DNA of 11,814 bases from Ichthyophonus hoferi. Its lineage: Eukaryota > Opisthokonta > Ichthyosporea > Ichthyophonida > Ichthyophonidae. A model generated the notes under the pieces. That model was not told the origin of the DNA, searched no databases, and worked only from the letters and a program-made list of their open reading frames with translations. Where the stretch lies: positions 23,538 through 35,351 of the forward strand of contig NAOQ01000046.1 of NCBI GenBank assembly GCA_002751075.1, in the 5' to 3' direction. Shown in pieces: positions 1 to 9,239 of this stretch; position 1 is the first letter of the stretch; each line of letters starts with the position of its first letter. The position numbers and the translations under genes were made by a program.

Positions 1-28
<28 letters not shown>
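1..28. repeat. Poly-A run at the window edge
   Basis: The window opens with an uninterrupted run of 28 A. It may be a contig end at a homopolymer, or the tail of a retroposon lying outside the window. Nothing in the sequence decides between these. Confidence 0.9.
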
Positions 29-31
<3 letters not shown>

Positions 32-312
32 ATGACAATATAAAGAACCCTAATTAAGTAATACGAGTTCAAATCACCCTATACAACCTGGCCAAAATGC
101 AAAACAACCAACAACCATAATTCAGTAATTTTAAAAAAATAAAATGTCACGTTCTAATTACGGCGCCAACGATATTACATCTTATTGGTAGACAAATATT
201 AATTCGATAGCATAAAAACGACAATTATGTTTTGAAATAGCTACCGCTCATTGTTGATCTGTTATTGTAGTTATAGGAATTACTTATAAAAAAAAAAATT
301 TTTATTGACGCA
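29..312 (+). promoter_or_regulatory. 5' flank and likely promoter of the AGM1 gene
   Basis: This 284-nt stretch holds no convincing gene. Just before the start codon is a rigid dA:dT tract, 11 A followed by 5 T at 288-303, of the kind that excludes nucleosomes in fungal promoters. The run TTATAAA at 284-290 looks like a TATA box but lies only about 25 nt before the ATG, so it could serve only if the leader is extremely short. The start codon has G at -3 and G at +4, a favourable context. No specific factor site is recognised. Confidence 0.4.
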
Positions 313-3300
313 ATGGCTAATATATTCGATAACATTGAGGCTGTAGGCTCCTCTAAGCATCCTAAAGATGAGAAATTGTCTTTCAGTTATGGAACTGCTG
401 GATTCCGTACAAAGTAAATTGGTGTATTGTTTATATATGTATATATAATGGTGGGAGGGTTAAGTCCGATTTGGGACTATGTTTCATTTATTATTTAAGC
501 TATATTATATTATAAAAGATTATAAATACAGGCAAAAAGTACATAGAAAGTAGTTGTATTGTTAGTTGTATTGTTTGTACATGCTTATATAGGCAACTTG
601 TTTGCTGTCCTAATGTTATATGTTGTTATGTTATAGTATAGTTTTGTATAGAGTGATATAATAATGCATTATCCCATTTCTTTTCCTTGTAGGGGTGCAA
701 TTCTTGACAGTGTTATGTATCGTATGGGTTTGTTGGCTGCATTGAGGTCCCGTTCATGGGGAGGAAAGACAATTGGTGCTATGATTACTGCATCCCACAA
801 CCCAGAGGAGGTAAGTTAAAGTTGTATACTATTGTTTTATCAAATATTCATGCTATCATACATAATATCATACTATCACTCACACACATAATATATAATA
901 TATACTATATATGCTACCTTAGTCAATTAGAAATAAAAATAGCTAAGAAAGACAGATTTTAGTATTTCATATCCACTCATACTAACTATTCTATCCAATT
1001 AGGATAACGGAGTTAAACTCGTCGACCCAATGGGAGAAATGCTAGCCATGACCTGGGAGGGTTATGCCACCACATTGGCTAATACAAAGAACGGAGAACT
1101 GAGCATAGTTTTAAAGGATATTATAGAGAAAGAGAACATTGATATGAAGATTACACCTAAGGTTATATATGGCATGGATACTAGGTATGTATGTGTGTAT
1201 GGGTATAGATATCCTGTATATACTATTTATCTCTTATACTTACATATATTATATATATGGTTATACTATCATATGACGTCAGTTAATAATCCTATCCTAA
1301 TTCTCCCACTTTCTATTCTCTTAGAGTGTCTGGCCCTGCTCTTTGTGCTGCGCTACATGATGGTCTTGTTGTTATGGAAACCAAACTTATTGATTTTGGC
1401 ATCATCACCACACCTATGTTACACTACTTGGTGTGCTGTACCAATACAAATGGGGCATATGGTGAACCTACCATAGAGGGCTATTACAACAAACTGAGCA
1501 CAGCATTCAAGTCTCTTAAAACTCTAACGGTATATATATGTGTGTGTTTGTTTTATTCTACATATTTGTAGAGGGGCAGGGCATGGAAGGATTACTTGCC
1601 TACCTACCTATCTATTAGGAATGGATTGAGATTCTATACTATGCTATATTGTGGACTACATATTAATCTATCCCATCTAGTCAATCTTGGAGTGTGTGTA
1701 ATGTCTTACAATAATTCCATAATTACTTTGAATTATATAATATACTATAATATAATTTATATTAATTTATTTGTATTTGGACATAAAATGTATTCTATTT
1801 ATTATCTGCTATTAATCGATATAGTAGGTATATATACAGTTTGTTGGAGCATGTGTAATATAATTTGTTACAATGATACCATTATTTCTTCGGAATTATT
1901 TATTTATTCATTATTTTCTATCAATTAATATTAATTGCTAACCCTAATACATCTTTTTATACAGCCCAATGAACGCCCTCTAGTGATTGATTGCGCCAAC
2001 GGCGTTGGCGCTCCCAAGATTAAGGAATTTGCCACGTATGTGGGTGATTATTTCCCAATTAGAGTCATCAATGATGGCAATGGTGCTCTGAATGCTGATG
2101 TAAGTGGTGGGTTGTATTTTAAACGTTGTATTAAAAATTAAATACCAACTATGTACATTACATACATTTTTAATATACTGGAGCATACTATATTATCATG
2201 TGTAACAGTATATGTCATATTACCCGCTCATATGTCTCATTTGGTTCTTGTTGTGTAGCTATATATATGCACATTAGTATAATATATAGCATGATATGGT
2301 ATGGTATGGCTGTATACTATCATGCTACTCTTGTACTATTGTTATTACTATTTTAGCTTGTTGATGATATCATATATACATATATTCACATGTGCCCTAT
2401 GTGTAGTGCGGTGCCGATTTCGTGAAAGTTCAGCAGCAAGTGCCTCTAGGGTGCCAAGTTAGCCACCTAGACCGCTGTGTTTCCTTTGATGGTGATGCGG
2501 ACCGTGTAGTATACTTCTATGTAGAGGAAGGTAGGATGGGTGCATGCATATGTGTGTATATATGATATGGTGATTACATTACATCCTATCATTGTCATAG
2601 TCTTGTATTACTATACTATGGACATGTGAGTAAATGCAGCAACTTTATATTTAACCTGGTGTATTCTATTTTATCAATATTATACTAGCGACTTTAATAA
2701 CCCTGTCTCTATCTATCCTATCCTATATTATATAGATGGCACTTTCCGTCTGCTAGATGGTGATAAAATCGCTACTTTGGCTGGCGGTTATTTAGGTGAA
2801 TTGATCACTGCCATTGGTTTAGACATTAATCTGGGAGTAGTGCAAACTGCCTACGCCAATGGAAGTTCAAGCTCTTATTTAATTGATACGATGGTAGGTA
2901 GTGAAATGTTGTGCTATATTCTATAATAACACGCAATAACTTGTAATAATATTTTTATCCGATGATAAACATGTTGCTAAGGGAGATGGAGCCATCTTGG
3001 ATCTAAGTGGCTCTCTGTATTTCAGCATCAACCATATACAGCATTATTACTAGTGTTGCTATGGTATTTATGCGTATGTAATTGGTTATTAGCATTCATA
3101 TGGCATGTTATATTGTTTTGTGCTATTTGTGTATAATTAGAATAGGTGCCTTGACTTATCGTACTAAATAACTACTATTGATTATAAAATAAAGTAATAT
3201 TAATATTTTAATATCAATACACCTATGTGATTGGTATAGGATCACATGTATGAATGTATATTTAGACATCTTCCATCATATCTAACTCCGCCCTTTCTTC

Positions 3301-4986
3301 CTTCCTCTCTCTATTCCTACAGCATGTACAGACAGCCTTTACACCCACAGGTGTGAAGCATGTGCATCATAAGGCACAGTCCTATGATATAGGAGTATAC
3401 TTCGAGGCGAATGGACATGGCACTGTGTTGTTCAGTGCTGCCACTGAACAGAGACTACGTACTCTTGATAGAGAGAAGTATGTATATACATATATGGATG
3501 GGGTTGTATATTTTAGTATGTATTTGATTTGTATAGCTTTATAAATTTATATATCTAGTTTCAATTTAGCACATCCAATAAAATTTTGTTTATTTTATTG
3601 TCTATTATAGTAGCCACTTACTAGCACAAGTATTTCTTAAAATCCATATAAGCTACGTAAGAGTGAGTACCCATTGGTGCATTTATGTATGTGTATACGC
3701 TACACGTTTTGATTTGGGCTAAACACCAATCAGATTGCACCTTTAAATATTAACATTGAATAACTTGATTTATCCTATTGCTCCATAGATAGATTAAGAT
3801 TATATTGCTATGTTGTACACATTTACAAGTATAATTAAAATTACTTTCCTCCTGTATACTACCTAGGTATTGGTGTGTTAGTTATATGAATGATGCTTAG
3901 TAGATCTGATTTTGGTGGTTAGAGGGAGGGTAATATAGTATAGCATAATATAAAAATATATTAACCTATAATATCATGCGATTCCAGGTTAAACGCCACT
4001 CAGATTACTGCATTAAACAAATTAATATCCCTGATTGACGTTATTAATCAGACGGTAGGAGATGCATTGGCTGACTGCCTTATGGTAGAGGTCATACTGC
4101 ACCAGAAGGGGGTGTGTATATCTATCTATCATAGTATAATATAGTCTGTTTGCATGTGTGTTCATATTGATAGTGAAATTTGAGACTGTATTTAAATGAA
4201 GGTTTATATATATATATGATAATCATTGGATATATACCTATTTAATTTTTTGTGTTCTCCCAGGAACTCTATGTCTATTGACTAATATCAATTGGCTTGA
4301 GATAATATAAAGACTACATTAATTTAATCGCACCCTACCCTATTCTATCCTATTAGTGGACTCTGCAACAATGGAATGCCTGCTATACAGATCTACCTAG
4401 CCGCCAATTAAAAGTACTTGTAAAAGATCGTACTGTGATCACTACAACTGATGCAGAAAGGATTGCGGTCACCCCTGTTGGTTTACAGGATGCGATTAAC
4501 GCCACTGTAGCCAAATACCCCAAGGGTCGCTCGTTTGTGAGGTGGGTGATTGGGTTTAAATTAGCCATGTAAATTACTGTATTTATATTTACATTTGCTT
4601 AGTTATGCATGCTCCTATCATTTTTTGTTGTTAATTTTAAAATAATAATTAATTGGTTGTATCATTATGTATATTATTATATTCTAGATATAGTCTTACC
4701 TATGCATTAACTGGCTCAGAACCCTTTTAAATATACATTCGAGGCTTATTTTTAATCTAGTAATATAATTGGCTGATATCGCATCTACCTGTACTATACC
4801 TTTATACTCATCATATACTATTATTGCCATATCCTACATAGACCCTCTGGCACGGAGGACGTTGTACGTGTATACGCAGAGAGTGAAACACAGGAGTTGA
4901 CTGATAAACTAGCATATGAGATTGCTGGACTGGTCCATAGCATGGCTGGAGGCGTCGGACCCTGCCCAAAGAATCCATCTCTCTAA
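313..4986 (+). CDS. AGM1: Phosphoacetylglucosamine mutase (11 exons, 543 aa)
   Basis: This enzyme interconverts GlcNAc-6-phosphate and GlcNAc-1-phosphate in the cytosol, the step before UDP-GlcNAc synthesis for chitin, N-glycans and GPI anchors. Joining the 11 exons gives 543 residues, close to the usual family length (about 540-560). Landmarks in order are [14 protein letters not shown] near residues 24-37; the active-site loop [11 protein letters not shown] with the phosphoserine at about Ser68; DCANGVGA near 211-218; the magnesium loop SFDGDADR with Asp275, Asp277 and Asp279; [10 protein letters not shown] near 328-337; the sugar-binding loop YFEANGHGT near 367-375; and the phosphate-binding [10 protein letters not shown] from about residue 496. 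The four domains of the alpha-D-phosphohexomutase superfamily are therefore all present. The first ATG starts the conserved N-terminus in a good context, with no earlier in-frame candidate. I see no missing catalytic residue. The protein ends with a short tail after GGVG. Spliced reading is inferred from consensus sites, not from transcripts. Confidence 0.97.
2974..3053 (+). other. Exon-like block inside intron 7
   Basis: This part of intron 7 is clearly less AT-rich than its surroundings and is open in one plus-strand frame, reading [19 protein letters not shown] before continuing for another dozen codons to a stop. It also contains a pyrimidine stretch ending TTTCAG followed by CAT, like the true exon 8 acceptor further on. 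It does not match the mutase at this point, so it is probably not an exon of the main transcript. It could be a cryptic or retained exon, a fragment of another sequence, or chance. Confidence 0.25.
3717..3769 (+). pseudogene. Decayed copy of the start of AGM1 exon 9, inside intron 8
   Basis: Positions 3717-3736 match 3987-4006, the intron 8 acceptor G and the beginning of exon 9, at 17 of 20 bases (GGYTAAACRCCAMTCAGATT). Weaker similarity continues for about 30 nt, with shared TTAAA and CTTGATT/CTGATT blocks. The copy has lost the acceptor: where the true exon has CCAGG it has TTGGG. It looks like the remnant of an exon duplication, perhaps once a mutually exclusive alternative exon. Chance cannot be excluded for the weaker half. 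Confidence 0.5.
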
Positions 4987-5075
4987 ATATAAATATGGAT
5001 ATTATATGTATATATTATATGTATACTATACGTACGTACGGATACTGGCATACAGAAAAATATAGCGTTTCATTT

Positions 5076-5081
5076 AATAAA
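5076..5081 (+). terminator. Poly-A signal of AGM1
   Basis: A canonical AATAAA lies 90 nt after the TAA stop, in an AT-rich stretch that follows a short palindromic ACGTACGTACG at 5031-5041. The position is typical for a fungal 3' UTR. Confidence 0.6.
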
Positions 5082-5397
5082 TACATTGTGTGGCGGTAGC
5101 GCTGCAATTATGTTGGCATATATGTAACTGTATCGCCATTGATTATTGGTCACTGTTTCAACTTGGTAATTGAATGGATCAGTATGTAAGCTCTGTGGGC
5201 CTATTACACAAAGAATTGAACCAAACAATTAAAATTAAAAAATGTTGCAAGCAAGTCTCTGTTTGGCACGACTTTAGATTATACATCTATAGTAATATAA
5301 TTAACCATTCTGCTAATTTACGGCTATTTGGAATAACGGTTAGATAATACAGAATTGCATAACAATTTATTATTCATTGAGCAAACCTCAGTGAAAC
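5082..5397. other. Intergenic stretch without a visible gene
   Basis: No frame here resembles a protein, and no RNA gene is recognised. If the Tc1-like relic that follows once had a left terminal repeat, it should lie in this stretch, but I could not find a matching inverted partner downstream. Confidence 0.5.
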
Positions 5398-5990
5398 CCA
5401 ATCATACGGTTTGTGCGCAAAATCGGTTTAGCAAAATCTTCGGTTTTCGACACCATTGAATATTTTCAAAACGATAACTATTACAGCTATCATGTACCTC
5501 AATAAGATACGCTAATGACCTAATATATTTTCTATTTATTGATTGTAATCATGTATAAATGTAAATGCAGTTAACACTCATAAGACGGCGGTTCCATAGA
5601 CTGCGCTCTAAGGCAGCGAAAGAACTATGTCAAGATTTGGCTGGTTCCTAATAGACTAGGTTGAGATACTCTCCAGTACCTAGAAGAAAGCATCTATCTA
5701 GGAATAAAAAACTGTTGAGAATAATGTGTGTTGGAATCAAATCGTTCGATATATTCTGTTACAGCCTATTCCTTTATGATACAAGACCGAGCCATTCAAG
5801 TAAGGATATGATAGTGTAAAATATTAAGGTAGGATTAAACAATCCTAGTGGGCTCGGTGATCTGTCATGAATTGTATTAACCAATAAGATTTTTTATGAT
5901 TGGTCCCATTTAGGCTATTGCTTATATCATCTTAAGCAAAGATGCGAAAGTGTATAAAAAGAACAAAAGCAACTAATAAAAAATACTGAT
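5398..5990 (+). mobile_element. Relic of a Tc1/mariner-like DNA transposon
   Basis: Three plus-strand pieces in order resemble a Tc1-type transposase. At 5398-5493 a frame reads IGLAKSSVFDTIEYFQND, like the first helix-turn-helix. At 5571-5817 a frame contains SKAAKELCQDLAGS, then two stops, then YSPVPRRKHLSRNKKLLR, like the second helix-turn-helix and the linker into the catalytic domain. At 5848-5970 a third piece carries GSVICHE and later AIAYIILSKDAKVY, weakly like the GGSVMVWG and IL regions. The first two pieces share a frame if 5494-5570, which begins GT and ends AG, is read as an intron. The catalytic acidic triad cannot be placed, and no terminal repeats were found, so this is an old, inactive copy. 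The family call is from memory of the motifs. Confidence 0.45.
5786..5858. repeat. Inverted repeat ACCGAGCC / GGCTCGGT
   Basis: A perfect 8-base inverted pair, 5786-5793 and 5851-5858, encloses a second small one, AGGATT / AATCCT at 5831-5846. The pair is GC-rich against an AT-rich background and could fold as a long hairpin. It lies inside the Tc1-like relic and has no known role. Confidence 0.5.
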
Positions 5991-6050
5991 TTTCAGTCGT
6001 CACCATTGACTATTTGATTTATATGTTTTATGTTTTTATAATATATCTAT

Positions 6051-6068
6051 AGAGAGAGAGAGAGAGAG
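6051..6068. repeat. (AG)9 microsatellite
   Basis: Nine AG units in a row, just downstream of the transposon relic. It is a simple repeat with no sign of function. Confidence 0.95.
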
Positions 6069-6217
6069 CAGCTGACTAGAGCGTTAGTTTTCCCTTTACT
6101 AGACGACGACTATCTGATAGAATTCGGTATAACATATTTTAGCCCTATTTCCAATTGTAAGTAGAGACAGCAGCATCCCATATTCGTTTAGAAAAAGAGG
6201 GAATACCGAATTAAGAA

Positions 6218-6583
6218 GCATTTTGATGTGTCCCATTTCATACATGTAGTACAGTTATGTCAAGACATACTTTTATTATTTTGCAAGTCAGCAGGACTTG
6301 TCTTAGGCAAGATGCCTAAGCAATGTGTTATGTAGACCCCAAAAACATATGATCTGAAATGGTTTATGATATAGCCGCATAATCGTTACCATTGGCTGGT
6401 TCAATTTTGATAGGTCAACTTAAAAAATTACTATATCAATCATATCTTGGCGGTTGTGAAACAATCTGGGCTGTACGAGTCAATCCTTAAATTCTTATTC
6501 TATTGATGGTAAATTGGCATACATTCCCCATATGGAATTGCCGTTCAACACCAATAAAAAAAATTTCACTAGCTATTTTACCA
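6218..6583 (+). repeat. Diverged direct repeat, copy 1 (366 nt)
   Basis: This segment matches 7061-7413 along its whole length in the same orientation, at about three quarters identity by eye with few small gaps. The best kept blocks are AGCAGGACTTGTCTTAGGCA, CTGGTTCAATTTTGATAGGT, CGGTTGTGAAACAA and TTAATTCTTATTCTATTGA-like sequence. Both ends are fairly sharp, since flanking sequence does not match. No frame is open in both copies, and shared stops argue that the conserved unit is not coding. It has no inverted termini or poly-A tail, so it is not a typical MITE or LINE end. It may be a dispersed repeat family or a local duplication. Confidence 0.88.
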
Positions 6584-6866
6584 AGCTACATATATAGGAA
6601 TAATTGCTACTAACATTAAATATTTAGTTTTAAAAAAATGCTTGGATTAATTACATATTCCTGTTTTAACACTCATCCTTAGCCTTGGCGAATTATTTCA
6701 CCAAGGAAATAAAAAAATATGAAAAAGGAATATGAAAAGAACCTTAACATGGCGACTACTTAGCTGTAGGCTTGCGGCTCATTAAATAAACTAAATAATT
6801 ACTGATAACATTCAGAAGAGACTGTAGCATGGCACCCAATGGGGAAAAAAAACGAAAGACAGTTGA
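6584..6866. other. Spacer with an imperfect palindrome
   Basis: No gene is visible. A 24-nt imperfect palindrome at 6683-6706 has perfect arms CCTTGG and CCAAGG around a centre that mostly pairs. It could form a short cruciform or hairpin. The rest is A-rich and unremarkable. Confidence 0.5.
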
Positions 6867-6952
6867 CTAAACTGTATGATAAATGCTCGTGCTTGCTCTG
6901 GTTTGGGCTCTGGCTCTACTGTAGGCTCTGGCATCTGGCGTCTGACAGCTAG
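6867..6952. repeat. GC-richer block of imperfect GGCTCTG-type hexamers
   Basis: Around 6885-6945 the sequence is built from diverged units such as CTCTGG, GGGCTCTGG and CTCTAC, standing out in GC from the flanks. On the plus strand an ATG at 6882 opens MLVLALVWALALL before a stop, which looks like a signal peptide core; on the minus strand a 65-codon frame (6867-7064) runs through it with alternating RA residues. Both can be explained by the hexamer repeat itself, so no gene is called. Confidence 0.45.
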
Positions 6953-7060
6953 CGGCTAAGGTAATATGTGGGTGTCTCCCAGTTGTGTGTTCTACCTTAG
7001 TGTCACTTAGATACCGGAAATGTTGATAGTTCAAATGCAGATTTGAAGGCAATGTGTAGG

Positions 7061-7413
7061 GCATTTTAATCTATCTCTTTGCATACATGAAGTACGAATA
7101 TGCTAAGATATATTTTTATTATTATGTAAGTTAGCAGGACTTGTCTTAGGCAGGATATCTAAGTCACGTGCCATCTGGACCCCAAAACGTACGATTTAAT
7201 AGCTTATTATGTAGTTGCAGGATCTCTACCATCAGCTGGTTCAATTTTGATAGGTCGACTTACAAAACTATTATACCAATCATATCTTTGCGGTTGTGAA
7301 ACAAATTCCTGTCTAGTTAATTCTTAAATTCTTATTCTATTGACTGTAATTGACATATATCCCCCATATTGAATTGCCATTCAACACCAGCAGACTGCAC
7401 TAGCTATTTTACT
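7061..7413 (+). repeat. Diverged direct repeat, copy 2 (353 nt)
   Basis: Second copy of the unit at 6218-6583, separated from it by 477 nt of unrelated sequence. Divergence is spread along the whole unit, so the duplication is old. On the minus strand both copies keep a short stretch reading VDLSKLNQ with an in-frame stop just before it, which hints at a former coding piece but does not prove one. It directly abuts the relic frame at 7444-7983. Confidence 0.88.
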
Positions 7414-7443
7414 ATAATACCTTGGTACTCTAGGTAAGATTTA

Positions 7444-7983
7444 CTAATGTTTAGGTAAATTGCAAAGTGAATTAAAATGTAAGAGTAAGTGATATCTTCT
7501 CGTGCATTTATAATTTAAATATTTATTCCTTGTATAGTCAATGCAACTTTGTTTTATTCTACGGTCCTCTATATATTGTAGAAAGAGTATTTTTAATATT
7601 TTATAGTAATCTGTAGTAGTTCTAGTGACTTGCCCACAGGCTTCGGGATCTTCCATTGATTGCTGTGTAATTATTGGTTTCGTTGGGCTAGCGGTATTAA
7701 TAGTTAATTGTTCTGTTCTGTTCTTGTAACTCAGTTGAAGTAGTAGAAGTCCTACAGTAGGGGCGTATACCGACTCTCTGGGTAACTAGCTGTAGCAATT
7801 ATAAAACTGTTCTAATTCAGAGAGAATCGATGCTTTGATATGCTTAGGTGCTAATATGGATATTACAAATTGAGACCGATCAGCAAAGGGTGCTATATTA
7901 CGATGTAAACAATAACTATTCGCACTATTTACTGTTAGTAAACAGTTGTCTGACTTCTGGCAAGCGGGAGATCTAGACACTGA
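7444..7983 (-). pseudogene. Fragment resembling a fungal-specific transcription factor domain
   Basis: One minus-strand frame stays open for 180 codons apart from a single TAG at 7786-7788, which is far longer than expected by chance in such AT-rich DNA. The piece before the stop contains ASILSELEQFYNCYS and the piece after it begins LPRESVYAPTVGLLLLQLSY, then SMEDPEACGQVTRTTTDYY. This order resembles the middle homology region of Zn2Cys6 regulators: an acidic helix with a WY-like pair, LP, a P-V-LLLL-Y helix, and a later Cys-x-x-Ala-type helix. The usual HRPF motif is not visible. A CCAG at 7962-7965 could be a splice acceptor. I see no DNA-binding zinc cluster and no start codon, so this is a broken, partial gene. 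The family call is by eye. Confidence 0.45.
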
Positions 7984-9239
7984 TTATTGCGTTTGAATGC
8001 CAACGGTGAATAGGTATTACAATAAAAATGCGATGATTATATGCATATATTATTATGATACTATTCGGTCATAATTAGAACCAGGTGTGTACAGATACGA
8101 CTGGTTTCGTATTTGATGGCATGAGCGCCAAGTGTAAATGTGCAAGGGTGCTGTATATGTGTACACAAGTGCTTTTATTAGTTGTTGTTTTTTCCATCTA
8201 TACCTATACTTTCCCGATTTTTGCTTATTGCGTGTCAATTGTGGTTAACACATGTATAGTTGTATTTCATTATTGTAAATGTGGCCGATCATAAATCTTC
8301 TTATTGGATAATATAATTCACGAAAGGTCACAAAGACTCACTAGAATTGTTTGATCTCAATACTCGAATACTACTGTATCTGCATTTGAATTGGTCATTT
8401 AGCCAAAAACCTCATTAATGTAAGTGCCCACATGCTATTTATCGACAAAGTTATTTACGTAGGGAATGTTACACAATTAGCTAATGCAAGATTGATTATT
8501 TCATTATCCGTTTGCTGTCAGGACTTCAGCCGAACTACGTGTTCCTTCGGATCTAATGGTGTTGTAATACTCTTGTTATATTCATATGAGTATTTCCGAT
8601 TGGTTATGATAAAGACAGTAGCAATCTAAATAAACACGTTCTATTTTAAACCCTCATGACACCAGTGCCAAGAAAGGTAATATACCTTTTCATATTATTG
8701 AGCAGACTAAATTAATTTGCATGCCTGGATTTTTTCCGAAACTTTTAATTCCATCAACTAGTTAATTATTTTTTGTGATTCCATGGAAAATCTAAATGAC
8801 ACCTATAAACATAAAGTTTCTATTTTATTTTCAAGATAATAAATGCTCTAACGTCAAAAACAACGTTAGTGGTAATTAATCAAAATAAATGCAATACAAT
8901 AACATCTATCAATATATTAATTAATTACACAACGATGCTTGTTTTTAAATTACATTGGGTTATTTAATGGTTTTTTACCTGTTACTATATATAATACAAT
9001 TATATTTTAAAGATAGACTTAATCAGATTAGCTAATATCCACTGTGTGTAACAGAATTATTGATAAATATGATACAAAGTACTAATACTTCATGTATAGG
9101 TAAGAAATATTTGACGTTTGTCTTTTGTAAATACTCCTATTTAAACATGTCACTAGAACGTTTAAGCATGTGCATATAGCATCGTTGCGGTCTACGGGGC
9201 TTGGTTGCTATTGCTTTGTTTGAAAGCACATAAATGAAC
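7984..9239. other. Gene-poor stretch with weak coding traces on the minus strand
   Basis: No intact gene is seen. On the minus strand 8053-8238 is open for 61 codons (with QQLIKALVYTYTAPLHIY), and 8520-8624 carries a shorter open piece (with TTPLDPKEHVVRLK). Both are in the same register as the transcription-factor-like fragment at 7444-7983 and lie upstream of it, so they may be the worn 5' part of the same gene. Stops are frequent between them, so this is weak. A 7-base inverted repeat, CTAACGT / ACGTTAG, sits at 8848-8869. The rest is AT-rich with nothing recognised. Confidence 0.3.

Larger units (their letters stand above)
313..4986 (+). other. AGM1: Exon-intron map of AGM1 (ten GT-AG introns)
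   Basis: Exons are 313-413, 693-810, 1003-1184, 1325-1529, 1965-2099, 2407-2530, 2736-2893, 3323-3477, 3988-4111, 4357-4541 and 4842-4986, totalling 1632 nt including the stop. Introns are 279, 192, 140, 435, 307, 205, 429, 510, 245 and 300 nt. All use GT donors, mostly GTATGT, GTAAGT or GTAGG-like, and AG acceptors. Each junction was placed where both the splice site and the family alignment keep the frame, and codons 34, 134, 289, 393 and 496 are split by introns. Intron 4 carries a good branch site, TGCTAAC, at 1936-1942, 22 nt before its acceptor. Introns are visibly richer in A+T than exons. Least certain are the joins at intron 3, where two overlapping AGs occur, and intron 9, where the donor follows a run of G. 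Confidence 0.88.

Noticed and set aside
1030-1476. A long plus-strand open frame running from exon 3 through intron 3
   Set aside because: It is exon 3 of the mutase read on into intron 3; after 1184 the translation loses all family similarity, while splicing at 1185 and 1324 restores it.
1596-1928. A 110-codon plus-strand open frame inside intron 4
   Set aside because: The translation is low-complexity Ile/Tyr/Asn-rich, as expected from AT-rich intron DNA, and lies between two well-supported splice sites.
6285-6411. The paired repeat as a tRNA-derived SINE
   Set aside because: A-box-like and B-box-like strings are present in both copies, but their spacing is about twice that of a usual tRNA-derived SINE head and no A-rich tail or target-site duplication is visible.
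6867-7064. A minus-strand frame of 65 codons starting inside repeat copy 2
   Set aside because: Its C-terminal half is translated hexamer repeat and its start is not kept in repeat copy 1.
8085-8294. A plus-strand frame of 69 codons with hydrophobic segments
   Set aside because: Length is within chance, it has no recognisable motif, and the hydrophobicity follows from T-rich sequence. It overlaps the weak minus-strand traces.
8432-8629. A plus-strand frame of 65 codons
   Set aside because: No motif, no promoter or poly-A context, and a length expected by chance in a window of this size.
8848-8869. Inverted repeat CTAACGT / ACGTTAG
   Set aside because: A single 7-base pair of arms is expected by chance several times in a window of this size, and nothing nearby gives it a role.
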